Source of the DNA: Asparagopsis taxiformis
Lineage: Eukaryota; Rhodophyta; Florideophyceae; Bonnemaisoniales; Bonnemaisoniaceae
Direction of reading: 5' to 3'
DNA: 64,000 nt
Assembly (NCBI GenBank): GCA_030407315.1
Contig: JALQPE010001692.1
Coordinates: forward strand, 42,457-106,456
Positions within the stretch are counted from its first letter, which is position 1. Each line of letters starts with the position of its first letter. The notes under the pieces are model-generated. The model saw only the letters and a program-made list of their open reading frames with translations, made no database searches and had not been told where the DNA came from. Of the stretch, positions 55,553 to 64,000 are shown piece after piece. The translations under genes and the position numbers were made by a program.

Positions 55553-58500
55553 CTACTTCTCTGCAGTCCAGTAGCGCGATCCATAGTCAACGAATATCTC
55601 TTCCCCAGCTCGAACATCTACTACAACCTGCGCTAGGATGAGATCAGGTTTTGCTACTGCATACTTGAAGTCGCAAGTAGGATTGACGTCTTTGTGAACT
55701 CGGAACTCTGCATTTTTTCTGCGTTGCACATTTGCAACTCTCTCCATTCCGTCAATGGTCCTACTGTCGTTGAGGTAGCTGCAGACATTGTATTCCGCTG
55801 GTACAAGATATATCTTGTCGACCGGTGCTTCTTCTCCGATGACACTGGTCTCCATCTCCATGTTGAAGTTTTGGAATCTTTCACCAGTACAACCGAACCC
55901 GTCCGGTCCGTACAAGCGACTGCGTTGCGGTTCATTCTCCCCAATCTTCCCGTATAAAATTGTCCCATTATACCATCCAACAACAGAGCCCCTCTCTAAA
56001 TCTTCTGCGGCAAAAACCCCCAATCCTCCCTCTCGAACTGTCGATGCAGCAACAATAACGTTGTGAAAGGAGGCATCTACTGCAAGCATCATCTCAGGGT
56101 CAACGGAGAAAACCTTGCCTAAATCTTCTACGCCCCATTCATTCATTGGGACTTCGGCAAGTCTTCGGAGCATGCTTTGATCCCGCGCAACAGAGGAGAC
56201 AAATCGCAACATATGCAGTGGTAGTGAAGATACCGACGGGAATCCATCAGGCGCATCACTTCGATGTCGAAGTCTTTCACTTCCTACATTGCTCCTTATC
56301 GAGTAATTCCATTCTTTGTTAGCGAGAATACTCGATATGTCATTTTTGGTTGCCTCCCCAAAAACTCCATCTCGACCTTGCCTAACAAAGCAATCCAGCA
56401 ACAACGGCTGAGCTGATCCATGGCATGTGGCGTCTTTTTCACATCCAATAAACTTGCGATACAGACCATCTCTCATTGTCATGCAAGCTATTGCAGTAGA
56501 ATACGTTCCGGAGAATAGATCTACCACAATGTCTCCTGGCTTTGAAAACCTTGAAATAAGCTCTCGAAGTATGGACAGAGGCTTCTGCTCCGCACGTAGC
56601 CTTTTGTCTTCGAAGTTCAATGACTCACCAGGTCCGAGCTTTGGGCAGTTGTCGATTGCGTTCACGTACCCTGGATGTCGTGAAAGGTCACGGTTATGCA
56701 AAGAATAATCAACCATTTCAAACGCGGCAGCTCCCATCCCACGTTTGAAACTGTGCACAACAAACTCGTGAATGTTGTGTAATGAACACGATTTGTTCAT
56801 TGGGTTTTGGATGAATACGTAGGGACGACGGCTTAGAATGAGAGGAACATCGTCTGTACGCATGGATTGTTCCCCGCTTTCTGCATTTTGAAGAGCTTCT
56901 CCCCACCCAACCAACTGTTTGATACTGGAAAATATCAGGGCATGTCCTCCAGGGCGCAGCATTCGAGAAATGTCCTTTCCAGTACGAAACATTTGTGCGC
57001 TATTGATGTCATCATAGTCTGAATTGGTCTTGCCTTTCTCCCTCCGCGTGTTGAAGGGTGGATCGGTGAGCACAAGTTGTGCTTGTCCATCAATAGTATT
57101 CCCTGAAAGCATGCCAATGGAATCAGTGTTAACCTGGTGCACTAACCTCGAGGCTGTACAGTTGTAAGCCACGCAAAATCTCTTCATGACCTTTTTCAAT
57201 TGCACAATATGATCCGGTACCCCCTCTTCCTCACCCACTGCCTCCGCTGACGGTGTATCCTCCGCAACATCTTGCATAACCGTGTCCATTGCGGACGAAG
57301 CCCTCCCATCCATGCTGGATGTATACTGGGATCCAGAGTCATTGGTAGGTTTCCTTCCACCTGTACCTAAACGGCGAGTGCTGTGCTGCATTGATTCATT
57401 CGACTCAAGACGATCTCTTTCTCGAGAAAGAGATCTGGATGCTGCGTTGCGCTGTTCAGTCTCGTAGAGAATTTTCAAGTCGCAGACATCAACTGGCTTC
57501 ACACGCATTTCACGGTTCCAGTTCTTCCATACCTTGAGTCTTTCGTGACCATCCAATGCGATGGATTGTTCTATTCTTGCTTCGATGAAGGCGTTCAATC
57601 CGAACCGGTCAGGCTGATGGAAAAATTTAGTGCGCAGCCCTTCCATCTGGTTCGTACTTGATCCGAATACATCAATGCCTATCATACAGTCATACACAGA
57701 CACTAGTACGGCTTCTGTCAAAGACCTCAACCTTGCATCAACAGAGATATCCAAAGTGCCTGGATAACCTGCATTCTCGCGGAGTTTCACTACCGGGGAC
57801 GGAAGCAGAAGATCTGAGTAGTGGTCAGGATGTGCCCACCCGTCAGTACGATTAGCAAGACAGATGAATTGGAATTTCTCAGAGTCGAAAACCATGTATG
57901 GGCGACACATCATGTAGGCGCTTTCGAAGCCCAGAATCATCGCTGTTGTATCCCAGGCAGACATGACCCTTTCCAAAACGACACCCACAGACTCTCCGTT
58001 TGCTCTTGTGCGCTGGAAAGGGGCGAATGTAGAAGTCTCTGTATCCCTCCCAGTTCTACGACGCTTCCTACCCCGGCGAATGGGTGCATTTCTGCGTCTA
58101 GTGAGGGCAATGTGCACAAATGAAATCATAAACATCAGCCTTCCAAATACTTTGTCTTCTTCTGTTAATGTTCTACCCTGTGCACTTCTTCCAGAACGAA
58201 AATACTCACAGGTGAGGACTTCGCGACACAATGGAGAAGCAATTTCACCACTTGTAGACATCCCAAACAACTGCTCGCCGACTGATGCTCTTTTCTCGAG
58301 AGATGTGGGAAACTCCTTCATCGCAAAATTGTTCTGAACTTCCACCGGCCTTCCCCATACAATACAGAACAACTGCCACAGACAGCGAACCATTTTGGGA
58401 TTGGGTTCTTCTATGCGACTGTAGGGGCGAAGCACACGAAGAATTGACAAGCAACTCTCGTACTGTGGCTGCCTCAGCACAGTTTCTGCCAAATCTTCGC

Positions 58501-59062
58501 GCTGAGATCCCACGGCGAGCCATCGCCTAATGGATGGCATATTCACGTCGCGAATTGTAACCATGCTTGAGCTTCCTTGTTTTTCACCTGCGTTTCGCTC
58601 CCAGTACCCATCTCTAAGATCCAAAGTAAGATTCAGGTACTCAATGAAAGTCATCCTCTTCTGCCTGGATGCCATATCGTTCGCGTTTGATGCTTTCACA
58701 CTATCTAGAAGGAAAGCAGCACTTGTAATCGGAGATATGTCGACTTCTTCTTCAATCATAGGAACAGTGAAATCACGCGGAAGCTCACCGTTCTCTATGA
58801 GCTTGATTACAGCTTTCGAACGATGCGCACCATCCAGCACCTCTACCTCACCGGCAATGATCCGACCGGTAATTGGGTTGTTGTCATTGTAGCCGTAAAC
58901 CTGAATGCTCTCGGCAATAACATCGACGTGCCTGTAGTCGATTTCTCGAATCTCGACATATCTTTTGATCTTGAATGGGTCGATGTGCAATAGCCCATTG
59001 CGCCGCTCACCATGAAGGGGACGCCCAGAGGTGCTCGCTGGATTTCTCTTCTCAGAGGCCAT
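55553..59062 (-). CDS. ParB-like / N6-adenine or N4-cytosine DNA methyltransferase / SET fusion
   Basis: The 1169-aa frame starts at an ATG at 59062. Residues ~15-110 are ParB-like, with EVLDGAHRSKAVIKLI (~77). A long middle region is unassigned, with a low-complexity Ser/Arg stretch at ~560-620. Residues ~660-890 form a beta-class amino-methyltransferase: TDPPFNTRR (motif IV, ~667) comes before KPLSILRELISRF and VDLFSGTYSTA (motif I, ~847), the order of N6_N4_Mtase enzymes. DPPF fits N6-adenine or N4-cytosine, not C5. The C-terminus (~990-1169) is SET-like: GLGVFAAEDLERG, SYLNDSR and RAGEEIFVDYGSRYW. SYLND replaces the usual NH-containing motif, so histone methyltransferase activity is uncertain. 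I know of no described protein with this order. Confidence 0.85.
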   Translation of the reverse strand: MASEKRNPASTSGRPLHGERRNGLLHIDPFKIKRYVEIREIDYRHVDVIAESIQVYGYNDNNPITGRIIAGEVEVLDGAHRSKAVIKLIENGELPRDFTVPMIEEEVDISPITSAAFLLDSVKASNANDMASRQKRMTFIEYLNLTLDLRDGYWERNAGEKQGSSSMVTIRDVNMPSIRRWLAVGSQREDLAETVLRQPQYESCLSILRVLRPYSRIEEPNPKMVRCLWQLFCIVWGRPVEVQNNFAMKEFPTSLEKRASVGEQLFGMSTSGEIASPLCREVLTCEYFRSGRSAQGRTLTEEDKVFGRLMFMISFVHIALTRRRNAPIRRGRKRRRTGRDTETSTFAPFQRTRANGESVGVVLERVMSAWDTTAMILGFESAYMMCRPYMVFDSEKFQFICLANRTDGWAHPDHYSDLLLPSPVVKLRENAGYPGTLDISVDARLRSLTEAVLVSVYDCMIGIDVFGSSTNQMEGLRTKFFHQPDRFGLNAFIEARIEQSIALDGHERLKVWKNWNREMRVKPVDVCDLKILYETEQRNAASRSLSRERDRLESNESMQHSTRRLGTGGRKPTNDSGSQYTSSMDGRASSAMDTVMQDVAEDTPSAEAVGEEEGVPDHIVQLKKVMKRFCVAYNCTASRLVHQVNTDSIGMLSGNTIDGQAQLVLTDPPFNTRREKGKTNSDYDDINSAQMFRTGKDISRMLRPGGHALIFSSIKQLVGWGEALQNAESGEQSMRTDDVPLILSRRPYVFIQNPMNKSCSLHNIHEFVVHSFKRGMGAAAFEMVDYSLHNRDLSRHPGYVNAIDNCPKLGPGESLNFEDKRLRAEQKPLSILRELISRFSKPGDIVVDLFSGTYSTAIACMTMRDGLYRKFIGCEKDATCHGSAQPLLLDCFVRQGRDGVFGEATKNDISSILANKEWNYSIRSNVGSERLRHRSDAPDGFPSVSSLPLHMLRFVSSVARDQSMLRRLAEVPMNEWGVEDLGKVFSVDPEMMLAVDASFHNVIVAASTVREGGLGVFAAEDLERGSVVGWYNGTILYGKIGENEPQRSRLYGPDGFGCTGERFQNFNMEMETSVIGEEAPVDKIYLVPAEYNVCSYLNDSRTIDGMERVANVQRRKNAEFRVHKDVNPTCDFKYAVAKPDLILAQVVVDVRAGEEIFVDYGSRYWTAEK

Positions 59063-59792
59063 CGAGAAATAGATTCTTCACCTCAATCAGCCACCAGCAG
59101 AAAACAATCTTCTCTCCTACCTGCCGTTAAAAACCTTCGGCAACAATCTTGATAAACCTTAAATGCACAGTTAAAGAGTTAACCTGAATATTTTCAGGTA
59201 TACTTTGGCTAGGTAGGGTACGTAATGAGGAATAATTAGGTTCTTCGGCGGCCTTTCAATACAATTATTTCGCCAACGGACATTTCCATTTTTGTTTTGA
59301 ATTTGAAGTCCCCTCGAGAGATTGAGTTTGAAATCTGCCATCGGAGATTTCAAACCAATCTCTTGAGAGGACTTCATCTTCTGTTCGAACTTGTAGACTC
59401 GTTCTTACAACCAGTATATAAATATACACATTGATTTCACTGCATCATTCTCGATCCCTGCGTCTGTTTATACATACACGTCTAGGTTCCGTTATATTGC
59501 CACAGCGAAAAATACAACCAATCTACTGGTAATGGCTTCGAGCAGCTCGGAATAAGATCTTTATTATATGGTGATGAATGTTCAAGAGAGATGATCATCA
59601 CGATGTTGGTCTCCCATGTCGCTTGGGACAGGTGTTAGTAATTTATAACCGTTACGAGTTATGCAAGTATAAAAATAGTAACCTACCAATTTTCTCTCTA
59701 TCATTCCACACGGATACAAGCTGTACAGTTTCGTCATCTTTCCTGTTTCCTCAGTCGATACCTCTTCCATTCTTTTCCTGGGAATACCCATT
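59063..59792. promoter_or_regulatory. divergent promoter gap of the element
   Basis: 730 bases separate the starts of the methyltransferase/SET gene (minus) and the next plus-strand gene. It contains the hairpin at 59305-59375 and no copy of the AATAATACCSGGTATTATT palindrome. It is the only divergent gap in the element, so both promoters should be here. Confidence 0.65.
59305..59375. repeat. hairpin with ~32-bp arms in divergent promoter
   Basis: GAAGTCCCCTCGAGAG at 59305 pairs with CTCTTGAGAGGACTTC ending at 59375. The inner arms GAAATCT and AGATTTC enclose a short loop near 59340. Arms differ at a few positions including a one-base gap. Confidence 0.85.
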
Positions 59793-61181
59793 ATGCAAGA
59801 CCCAACAGACTTTGTCTCCGAAGGATCAGTCATTGAAGTAGAATGGAGTTTACGAACGAGAGGAAGGAAACAGAAAAAGGTTTGGTGGGGCGCCAAAGTT
59901 TTGAGTACTGCCAAGCCGGACGCGTCCGGAGAACATCGTTTGACTGGAAACTTGTTTGTTACGCTGCAATATCAATCTGAACACGGTTTCGACCAGTCAG
60001 TCTCTACAGCAAAATTATTCAAGAACAATTCGCTGCTGGACATTGACTCTGGAAACATGCTACGTTGGAGGTTTGGAGAGCAACTAGCACTAGAGCAGAC
60101 GATCTCGTCTGCGGGTGAAGACAGTTTCCATAAAAAAGACTGCAAACAAAACATGTTGAGTCGATCCAAGTCCGAGCCGCGCTTAGTTTGCGATGAGAGT
60201 CCTCCTGGTCCTAACATCAATGAGGACATATCCAAGCTGTTTCAAAAGGTATCCTACCTCGAAAGGCAGATTCTCAACTGTCGCGGTTCATCAAGCGCTA
60301 CTGGACCCATCTTCGGAAACATTGTGTGCGACTACCTGTTCCAGAGAGTTGGCTTAAAACTGGACAAACCCCTGTCCTCCAAAATCACGAAGTCTGAAAC
60401 AGGCCGGGAAGTGAGCTCCTTGGTGCAAGACTATGTGACGGCAAGAGCAGATTGCTCGCTTGAACAGTTTTTACAACTTTCCAGGCTATGCGAAGAGAAG
60501 AACAACCCAAACACAATTTTCCTGCCGAGCGTCGAGGCGGTTCGAATTTCAACTGGGAGAGATAAAGAGCTATCGATCCACTTTGGAACATACTATGACC
60601 TCTGCAATACTTTAGCTCCTTCCATGTCTACATGCACGAACTCTACTATCCTCAAGTGGAAGAAAACACGACACGATTCTGGGTCTTCTGTCATTAGAGT
60701 TTTGGGAACTCTAGCAGACAGTGCTTCAGAAGATTCTATTCCATCTACAAAGGCTGTTCTTGTTGGTTCCTCTTTATACAGGAGATCTGAAAACATGAGT
60801 AGTACTGTCGTTCTTACTCGAGAATCTGATGAATACGACTATGTCAATTGCAGCTATTCGTATCCTTTGGAAGCTCGCTTCCTCTCAAGTCGAGAAATGC
60901 AGGAGAACTTTGAGCTGCCGGACAGCAAAAATTTCAAACTGGCCAACTCGTTCTCACTGACCTGGAAACCTGTTCAAGGCCCTCGTCCATATGGAACTTT
61001 CGAGCGCGTTCTCAAGAATGTTGTGTTGGGAACTGCATACTTGAACCTCCCAGCATGCATTTTCAGTGGACACACCATCTGCAGCGAGCTAGACACAATT
61101 GGACATGACGTTATTGTTGGACAGAATAGTTCCCCTGTCGATGCACCTCATCCTACCGTACACGATGTCGCCTCCGAGTAA
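59793..61181 (+). CDS. hypothetical cargo protein, possible SH3/Tudor-like N-terminus
   Basis: A 462-aa frame from an ATG. The first ~100 residues have a beta-barrel-like pattern with spaced aromatics (GSVIEVEWSL, KKVWWGAKVL, LFVTLQYQSE, MLRWRFGEQ), reminiscent of Tudor/Agenet-type chromatin readers. This is a resemblance only. The rest (~140-462) matches nothing I know. No signal peptide or membrane segment. It is transcribed divergently from the methyltransferase/SET gene and convergently with the coiled-coil gene, inside the transposon. Function unknown; a chromatin-binding role fits the neighbours but is inference. Confidence 0.7.
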   Translation: MQDPTDFVSEGSVIEVEWSLRTRGRKQKKVWWGAKVLSTAKPDASGEHRLTGNLFVTLQYQSEHGFDQSVSTAKLFKNNSLLDIDSGNMLRWRFGEQLALEQTISSAGEDSFHKKDCKQNMLSRSKSEPRLVCDESPPGPNINEDISKLFQKVSYLERQILNCRGSSSATGPIFGNIVCDYLFQRVGLKLDKPLSSKITKSETGREVSSLVQDYVTARADCSLEQFLQLSRLCEEKNNPNTIFLPSVEAVRISTGRDKELSIHFGTYYDLCNTLAPSMSTCTNSTILKWKKTRHDSGSSVIRVLGTLADSASEDSIPSTKAVLVGSSLYRRSENMSSTVVLTRESDEYDYVNCSYSYPLEARFLSSREMQENFELPDSKNFKLANSFSLTWKPVQGPRPYGTFERVLKNVVLGTAYLNLPACIFSGHTICSELDTIGHDVIVGQNSSPVDAPHPTVHDVASE

Positions 61182-61329
61182 AACGTTTTCTATCTTTTCT
61201 AGATGGGTCTACAAGACTGTTCAGAGTTAGTCAACCTCGATTAAGTCGATGGTATCCATCGATACATGCTCCGTATCTTTCTGGCCTGTTCCTTCGTCCA
61301 GGGACTGTCTGCATTCTGTAACAATGATT

Positions 61330-61480
61330 GCCCTCCACTTGGCAAAATATCCCTGAAAATAATACCGGGTATTATTCTTAGGTTTCGTCCAGGGATCGCC
61401 TGTAGTCGGTACGAATGATTGCCCTCCACTTGGCAAAATATTCCTCAAAAATACCCGGTATTATTTTCCGCACTACTCTG
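61330..61480. repeat. intergenic palindrome cluster 4
   Basis: AATAATACCGGGTATTATT is at 61359-61377, and AATACCCGGTATTATT at 61450-61465. They are embedded in a duplicated ~86-base unit (GATTGCCCTCCACTTGGC appears at 61326 and 61418). The cluster sits between convergent 3' ends of the 59793 and 61787 genes. Confidence 0.88.
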
Positions 61481-61786
61481 CCAGGTGGAGCTACGGCATT
61501 GGATGGGACTGCACAGGCCCCGAAGCTACTAGAGGCGTGCTCAATGACAGGGTAAAACTCTTAACCGTAGTAGACATGACGCTTTCTAGTCGCAGAGTGA
61601 GCTGAAAAATAAGAACGATAGCTATTGTTTCCAGTACACCATGTAGTACGTAGCATGCTAGGGTGCACCTTTTCCACTCATATCCTAGACAGTTTCATAT
61701 CTAAAGGTTTCTATTTCTCCTCAGTCTGCCTCGTCGTAATTATTTTACTTCAAAGGTTATGAAACTTTACTTATCCGCTTCCATTA

Positions 61787-63310
61787 TCAATCTTCCTCAT
61801 CAAGGAAAACTTCAACGTAGCTTTCACTCCCATCTTCTTCATTTCCATGTCCGCTATCCTCCTCAAACGCGGTACTACGCTGTTCCAAGTGTTGTTCATC
61901 GAATTTTTCGTTAGTAATTGTCAGTACATCTTCGCAGAGATGCCTCTTACAGATTCGCTCACTCGGCAACATCGCCTTTCCTAATTGTTTGAGCTCGTCT
62001 TGTACACTTTCTTCGAAGGTCTGACCTGATTGTACCTTGAAAATTCCTAGAATCCCGGAAGCGATTGCATAGACAAATCTGAGTGAATTGCAGGAACGTC
62101 GCAGGAAAACCATTCTACTCGTGCATTGAAGGAAAGCAATTGCAGTGTTCAGGGCTACCTCCAGGATATTGATTCTCCTTCGAATCATCCTTTTGGCCAC
62201 ACATCCCGATATCTCGACTTCGTACTGAATGATGACAACCATCTCTTTCCGCTCAGCGATGAATTGTATCAAGATCTCGGAATTCTTGTCATCCACAACT
62301 TTCCGTTCCTCAGGCCTTAGATTTCCGTTGGTCACACGGGTATCGGGGATAACATCCATATCTCGAATGAGATCGTGAGTTGGAAACTCGAAAGTGATAG
62401 AGGCGTCCGTTTCCAAGACTAGAGCGAACCCCAGTTCGACAAGGAATCGATGGCGCACCTGCTCTCTAGACTTGTTCAGGAAACCGAGCACCTTTGTCAG
62501 CGCAACTTTCGTAACAGCCAAAGATATTTCACGCTTGCTCAACTGTCCACCATTTCCATCTGTTTTCCTCCGCTTCCTAGCCCCTCCGTCAATGCTTCCT
62601 GCAGGCTGGTTTCGGCCATCGCCAGTGGCACCATAAACAACTTCTTCGATTATTTTGTCCGGAATGTACTTGTTCTCCTTCCAGACGTTGAACGCATTCG
62701 AATCGCGTCCAGAGCTCGAGCCTTCCACTGTACGGCCTGTACCCGACTTTTCCTTCTGAATGTTCCGCAGGAGAGACATCACCACTTGGAATCGAAGCTC
62801 GATGTTGTTCTTCCCGGTGTTGGATTGGAACACATCCCTCTTGTCATTGCTCTGCTTCGCAAACATCATTGCAGAGAGCAACCTGCAACCACGGAGGTCG
62901 TAGATTCCTTGGTTGGTGTAAATTGTCGCCCCAGCATCAATCTTGTCGACCAGCAAAGGTACAACAGTTCCAAATACTGCACACAGAAAATTGTAAGAAA
63001 ACGATAGTTCTGCTGACTGCGAGATGCGCAAACGGTCCCTGTCCTTGTCAGTCATCCCCTTCTTCGAATTGCCCTGACTCTGCTGTAATAAACCATCACA
63101 GATGTCTTTCACACCCTGTAATTCCGTTACTATAAACTCGACGCGACTCATCAGCTTTTCGATTTGCTGGCGTTGGGACGTTCGATCATCGTCGATTTCA
63201 TCCATCCTCTCCCCAATACGACGAACTTCCCCAGTCACTGTCCTGAATCCCTCTCGAATAATCCCTGCTAGGCAGTCATTTGGATTTTCCTCACGACGCT
63301 GAGATTCCAT
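61787..63310 (-). CDS. hypothetical coiled-coil cargo protein
   Basis: A 507-aa frame with ATG at 63308-63310. Residues ~15-80 are charged with a heptad-like pattern (EVRRIGERMDEIDDD..., LMSRVEFIVTELQGV), likely a coiled coil and hence oligomer formation. A predicted helical core follows (~100-330), then a basic GARKRRKTDG cluster (~245, possible nuclear signal), and an acidic C-terminal tail. I recognise no enzyme motif. It is the last gene before the right subterminal array and convergent with its left neighbour. Possible roles are an accessory DNA-binding or transposition protein like the second protein of CACTA elements (TnpA), which binds subterminal repeats; that is inference. Confidence 0.68.
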   Translation of the reverse strand: MESQRREENPNDCLAGIIREGFRTVTGEVRRIGERMDEIDDDRTSQRQQIEKLMSRVEFIVTELQGVKDICDGLLQQSQGNSKKGMTDKDRDRLRISQSAELSFSYNFLCAVFGTVVPLLVDKIDAGATIYTNQGIYDLRGCRLLSAMMFAKQSNDKRDVFQSNTGKNNIELRFQVVMSLLRNIQKEKSGTGRTVEGSSSGRDSNAFNVWKENKYIPDKIIEEVVYGATGDGRNQPAGSIDGGARKRRKTDGNGGQLSKREISLAVTKVALTKVLGFLNKSREQVRHRFLVELGFALVLETDASITFEFPTHDLIRDMDVIPDTRVTNGNLRPEERKVVDDKNSEILIQFIAERKEMVVIIQYEVEISGCVAKRMIRRRINILEVALNTAIAFLQCTSRMVFLRRSCNSLRFVYAIASGILGIFKVQSGQTFEESVQDELKQLGKAMLPSERICKRHLCEDVLTITNEKFDEQHLEQRSTAFEEDSGHGNEEDGSESYVEVFLDEED

Positions 63311-63630
63311 CTTCCGTCAAACTTCGCCTCTCGTTCCAATCGCAGAGTGTCACTCCAAACGCTTTTCCTGCAACGAGAATGCTAGCAATAGTAACAAATA
63401 ATGCCAACTACTCTACTCATATCCTCGGAAAACGACCGATTTTCTCCTACCTTTTTTGTAACGGTCATTTCCATGTGACCATGCATCCTCTACACTTCTC
63501 ACTACTAGTAGCTTCAGAATAGTTTCCTCTCTTCTCTACTTGAACTCACATGCGAACACATTGTACAACCCTATCCTGGACAACTATTGCAACATTGAAT
63601 CTCAGAAAATACCAATCACCAATTACTATC
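63311..63630. other. region upstream of the coiled-coil gene
   Basis: About 320 bases, no gene supported; likely promoter of the minus-strand gene at 63310. Confidence 0.5.
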
Positions 63631-63981
63631 AAGGCAGTACTTGCAGGCAGTACAATTCACTGCGGAGCCAGTATATTTTACTGCCTGATTCTAATGCCAG
63701 GTCATTTGCCAGGGCAGTACTGTTGGCAGTACATTCCATTGCAAAAATCATCAAAAATCACTGCATTGCACTACTGCCCTGTGGTACCAGCAAAAATTAC
63801 TAGAATTTGCTATCGTACAGTACTGAATTCTGCTACATACCGTACTGCCAGGAAATTTTGTATTTTACTGCCTGCGGCACTAGAACTGAAAAAATTAAAA
63901 TAGTAATTTTACTGCCTCAGGCACTACATTGCTCAGGCAGTGATTTTTACTGCCTCAGGCAGTAAATTTACTACATTTTTT
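63631..63981. repeat. right subterminal repeat array (GGCAGTA / TACTGCC)
   Basis: About a dozen GGCAG/CTGCC cores occur in both orientations, including the composite TTTACTGCCTCAGGCAGTAA near the end. The motif is the same as in the left array 24 kb away. Confidence 0.88.
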
Positions 63982-64000
63982 GATCTCAAACTCAGTAGTT
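63982..64000 (-). repeat. right terminal inverted repeat of giant CACTA element
   Basis: GATCTCAAACTCAGTAGT is the reverse complement of a sequence that agrees with the left end at 15 of 18 positions. The final T at 64000 may be the outermost element base or the first flanking base. Confidence 0.75.

Larger units (their letters stand above)
40257..64000 (+). mobile_element. giant CACTA/Plavaka-like transposon with DNA-modification cargo, ~23.7 kb
   Basis: The left end reads CACTACTGTGTCTGAAATC at 40257. The reverse complement of the last bases of the window reads AACTACTGAGTTTGAGATC, so 15 of the 18 bases after the first agree. The left flank is an interrupted MULE arm, which fixes the left border independently. 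Dense arrays of GGCAGTA/TACTGCC lie just inside both ends, as CACTA elements have subterminal transposase-binding repeats. Inside are a CACTA-type transposase and five further genes, two of them on the opposite strand. The terminal base on the right is T where the left end predicts G, so the exact last base (63999 or 64000) and the 3-bp target duplication cannot be settled here. Confidence 0.82.

Noticed and set aside
46886..61467. CRISPR-like array of spaced repeats
   Set aside because: Repeats are palindromes in several intergenic gaps with homologous, not unique, spacers, in a eukaryotic transposon.
47405..63310. Integrated giant virus or phage fragment
   Set aside because: ParB and N6_N4 methyltransferase fusions recall phages, but there is no capsid, polymerase or packaging gene, and the segment is enclosed by CACTA ends with a CACTA-type transposase.

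Overview
The window is nuclear DNA from a compact, intron-poor eukaryote. Almost every gene reads as one long open frame. It carries a Copia LTR retrotransposon primed by initiator tRNA-Met, hAT, Mutator-like and CACTA-type DNA transposons, and STAND/NLR-type receptors. A red alga (florideophyte, Chondrus-like) is my best guess, but no diagnostic gene proves it.

The left third (1-24.6 kb) holds a secreted/membrane protein gene and three NB-ARC-WD40-TIR receptor genes. One of these (11034 down to 2289, minus strand) is split by a Copia element with identical 239-bp LTRs and a 5-bp target duplication. The other two (15395-19531 and 20467-24579) are intact, in tandem, and share a nearly identical central 1.7-kb tract between diverged ends. 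A 470-aa multi-pass membrane protein gene sits between the first two receptors, and its paralogue lies at 31274-32686.

The middle (24.6-33.6 kb) has an inverted pair of genes for an 84-aa protein family I do not recognise, a flavin split-barrel/ferredoxin-reductase-like gene, the second membrane protein gene and long non-coding gaps. A hAT element follows (33620-36010; 8-bp target duplication; transposase interrupted by one stop codon). Next is a decayed Mutator-like element whose long terminal inverted repeats are built of tandem ~55-65 bp units.

The right third (40257 to 63999/64000) is, in my reading, one giant CACTA/Plavaka-like transposon of about 23.7 kb. It is inserted in the right inverted repeat of the Mutator-like element and ends at the last bases of the window. 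It has short terminal inverted repeats and subterminal arrays of GGCAGTA/TACTGCC at both ends. It encodes a CACTA-type transposase and five cargo genes: two ParB-like plus 2OG-Fe(II) dioxygenase-like fusions (the second frameshifted in a microsatellite), one ParB-like plus N6-adenine/N4-cytosine DNA methyltransferase plus SET fusion, a possible SH3/Tudor-like protein, and a coiled-coil protein. A palindrome with core AATAATACCSGGTATTATT recurs in every gap that lies downstream of a cargo or transposase gene and is absent from the one divergent promoter gap. DNA-site recognition (ParB), DNA methylation, base oxidation and histone methylation on one mobile element, together with an iterated palindrome, is the most likely undescribed system here: an element that writes, erases and reads its own chromatin marks.
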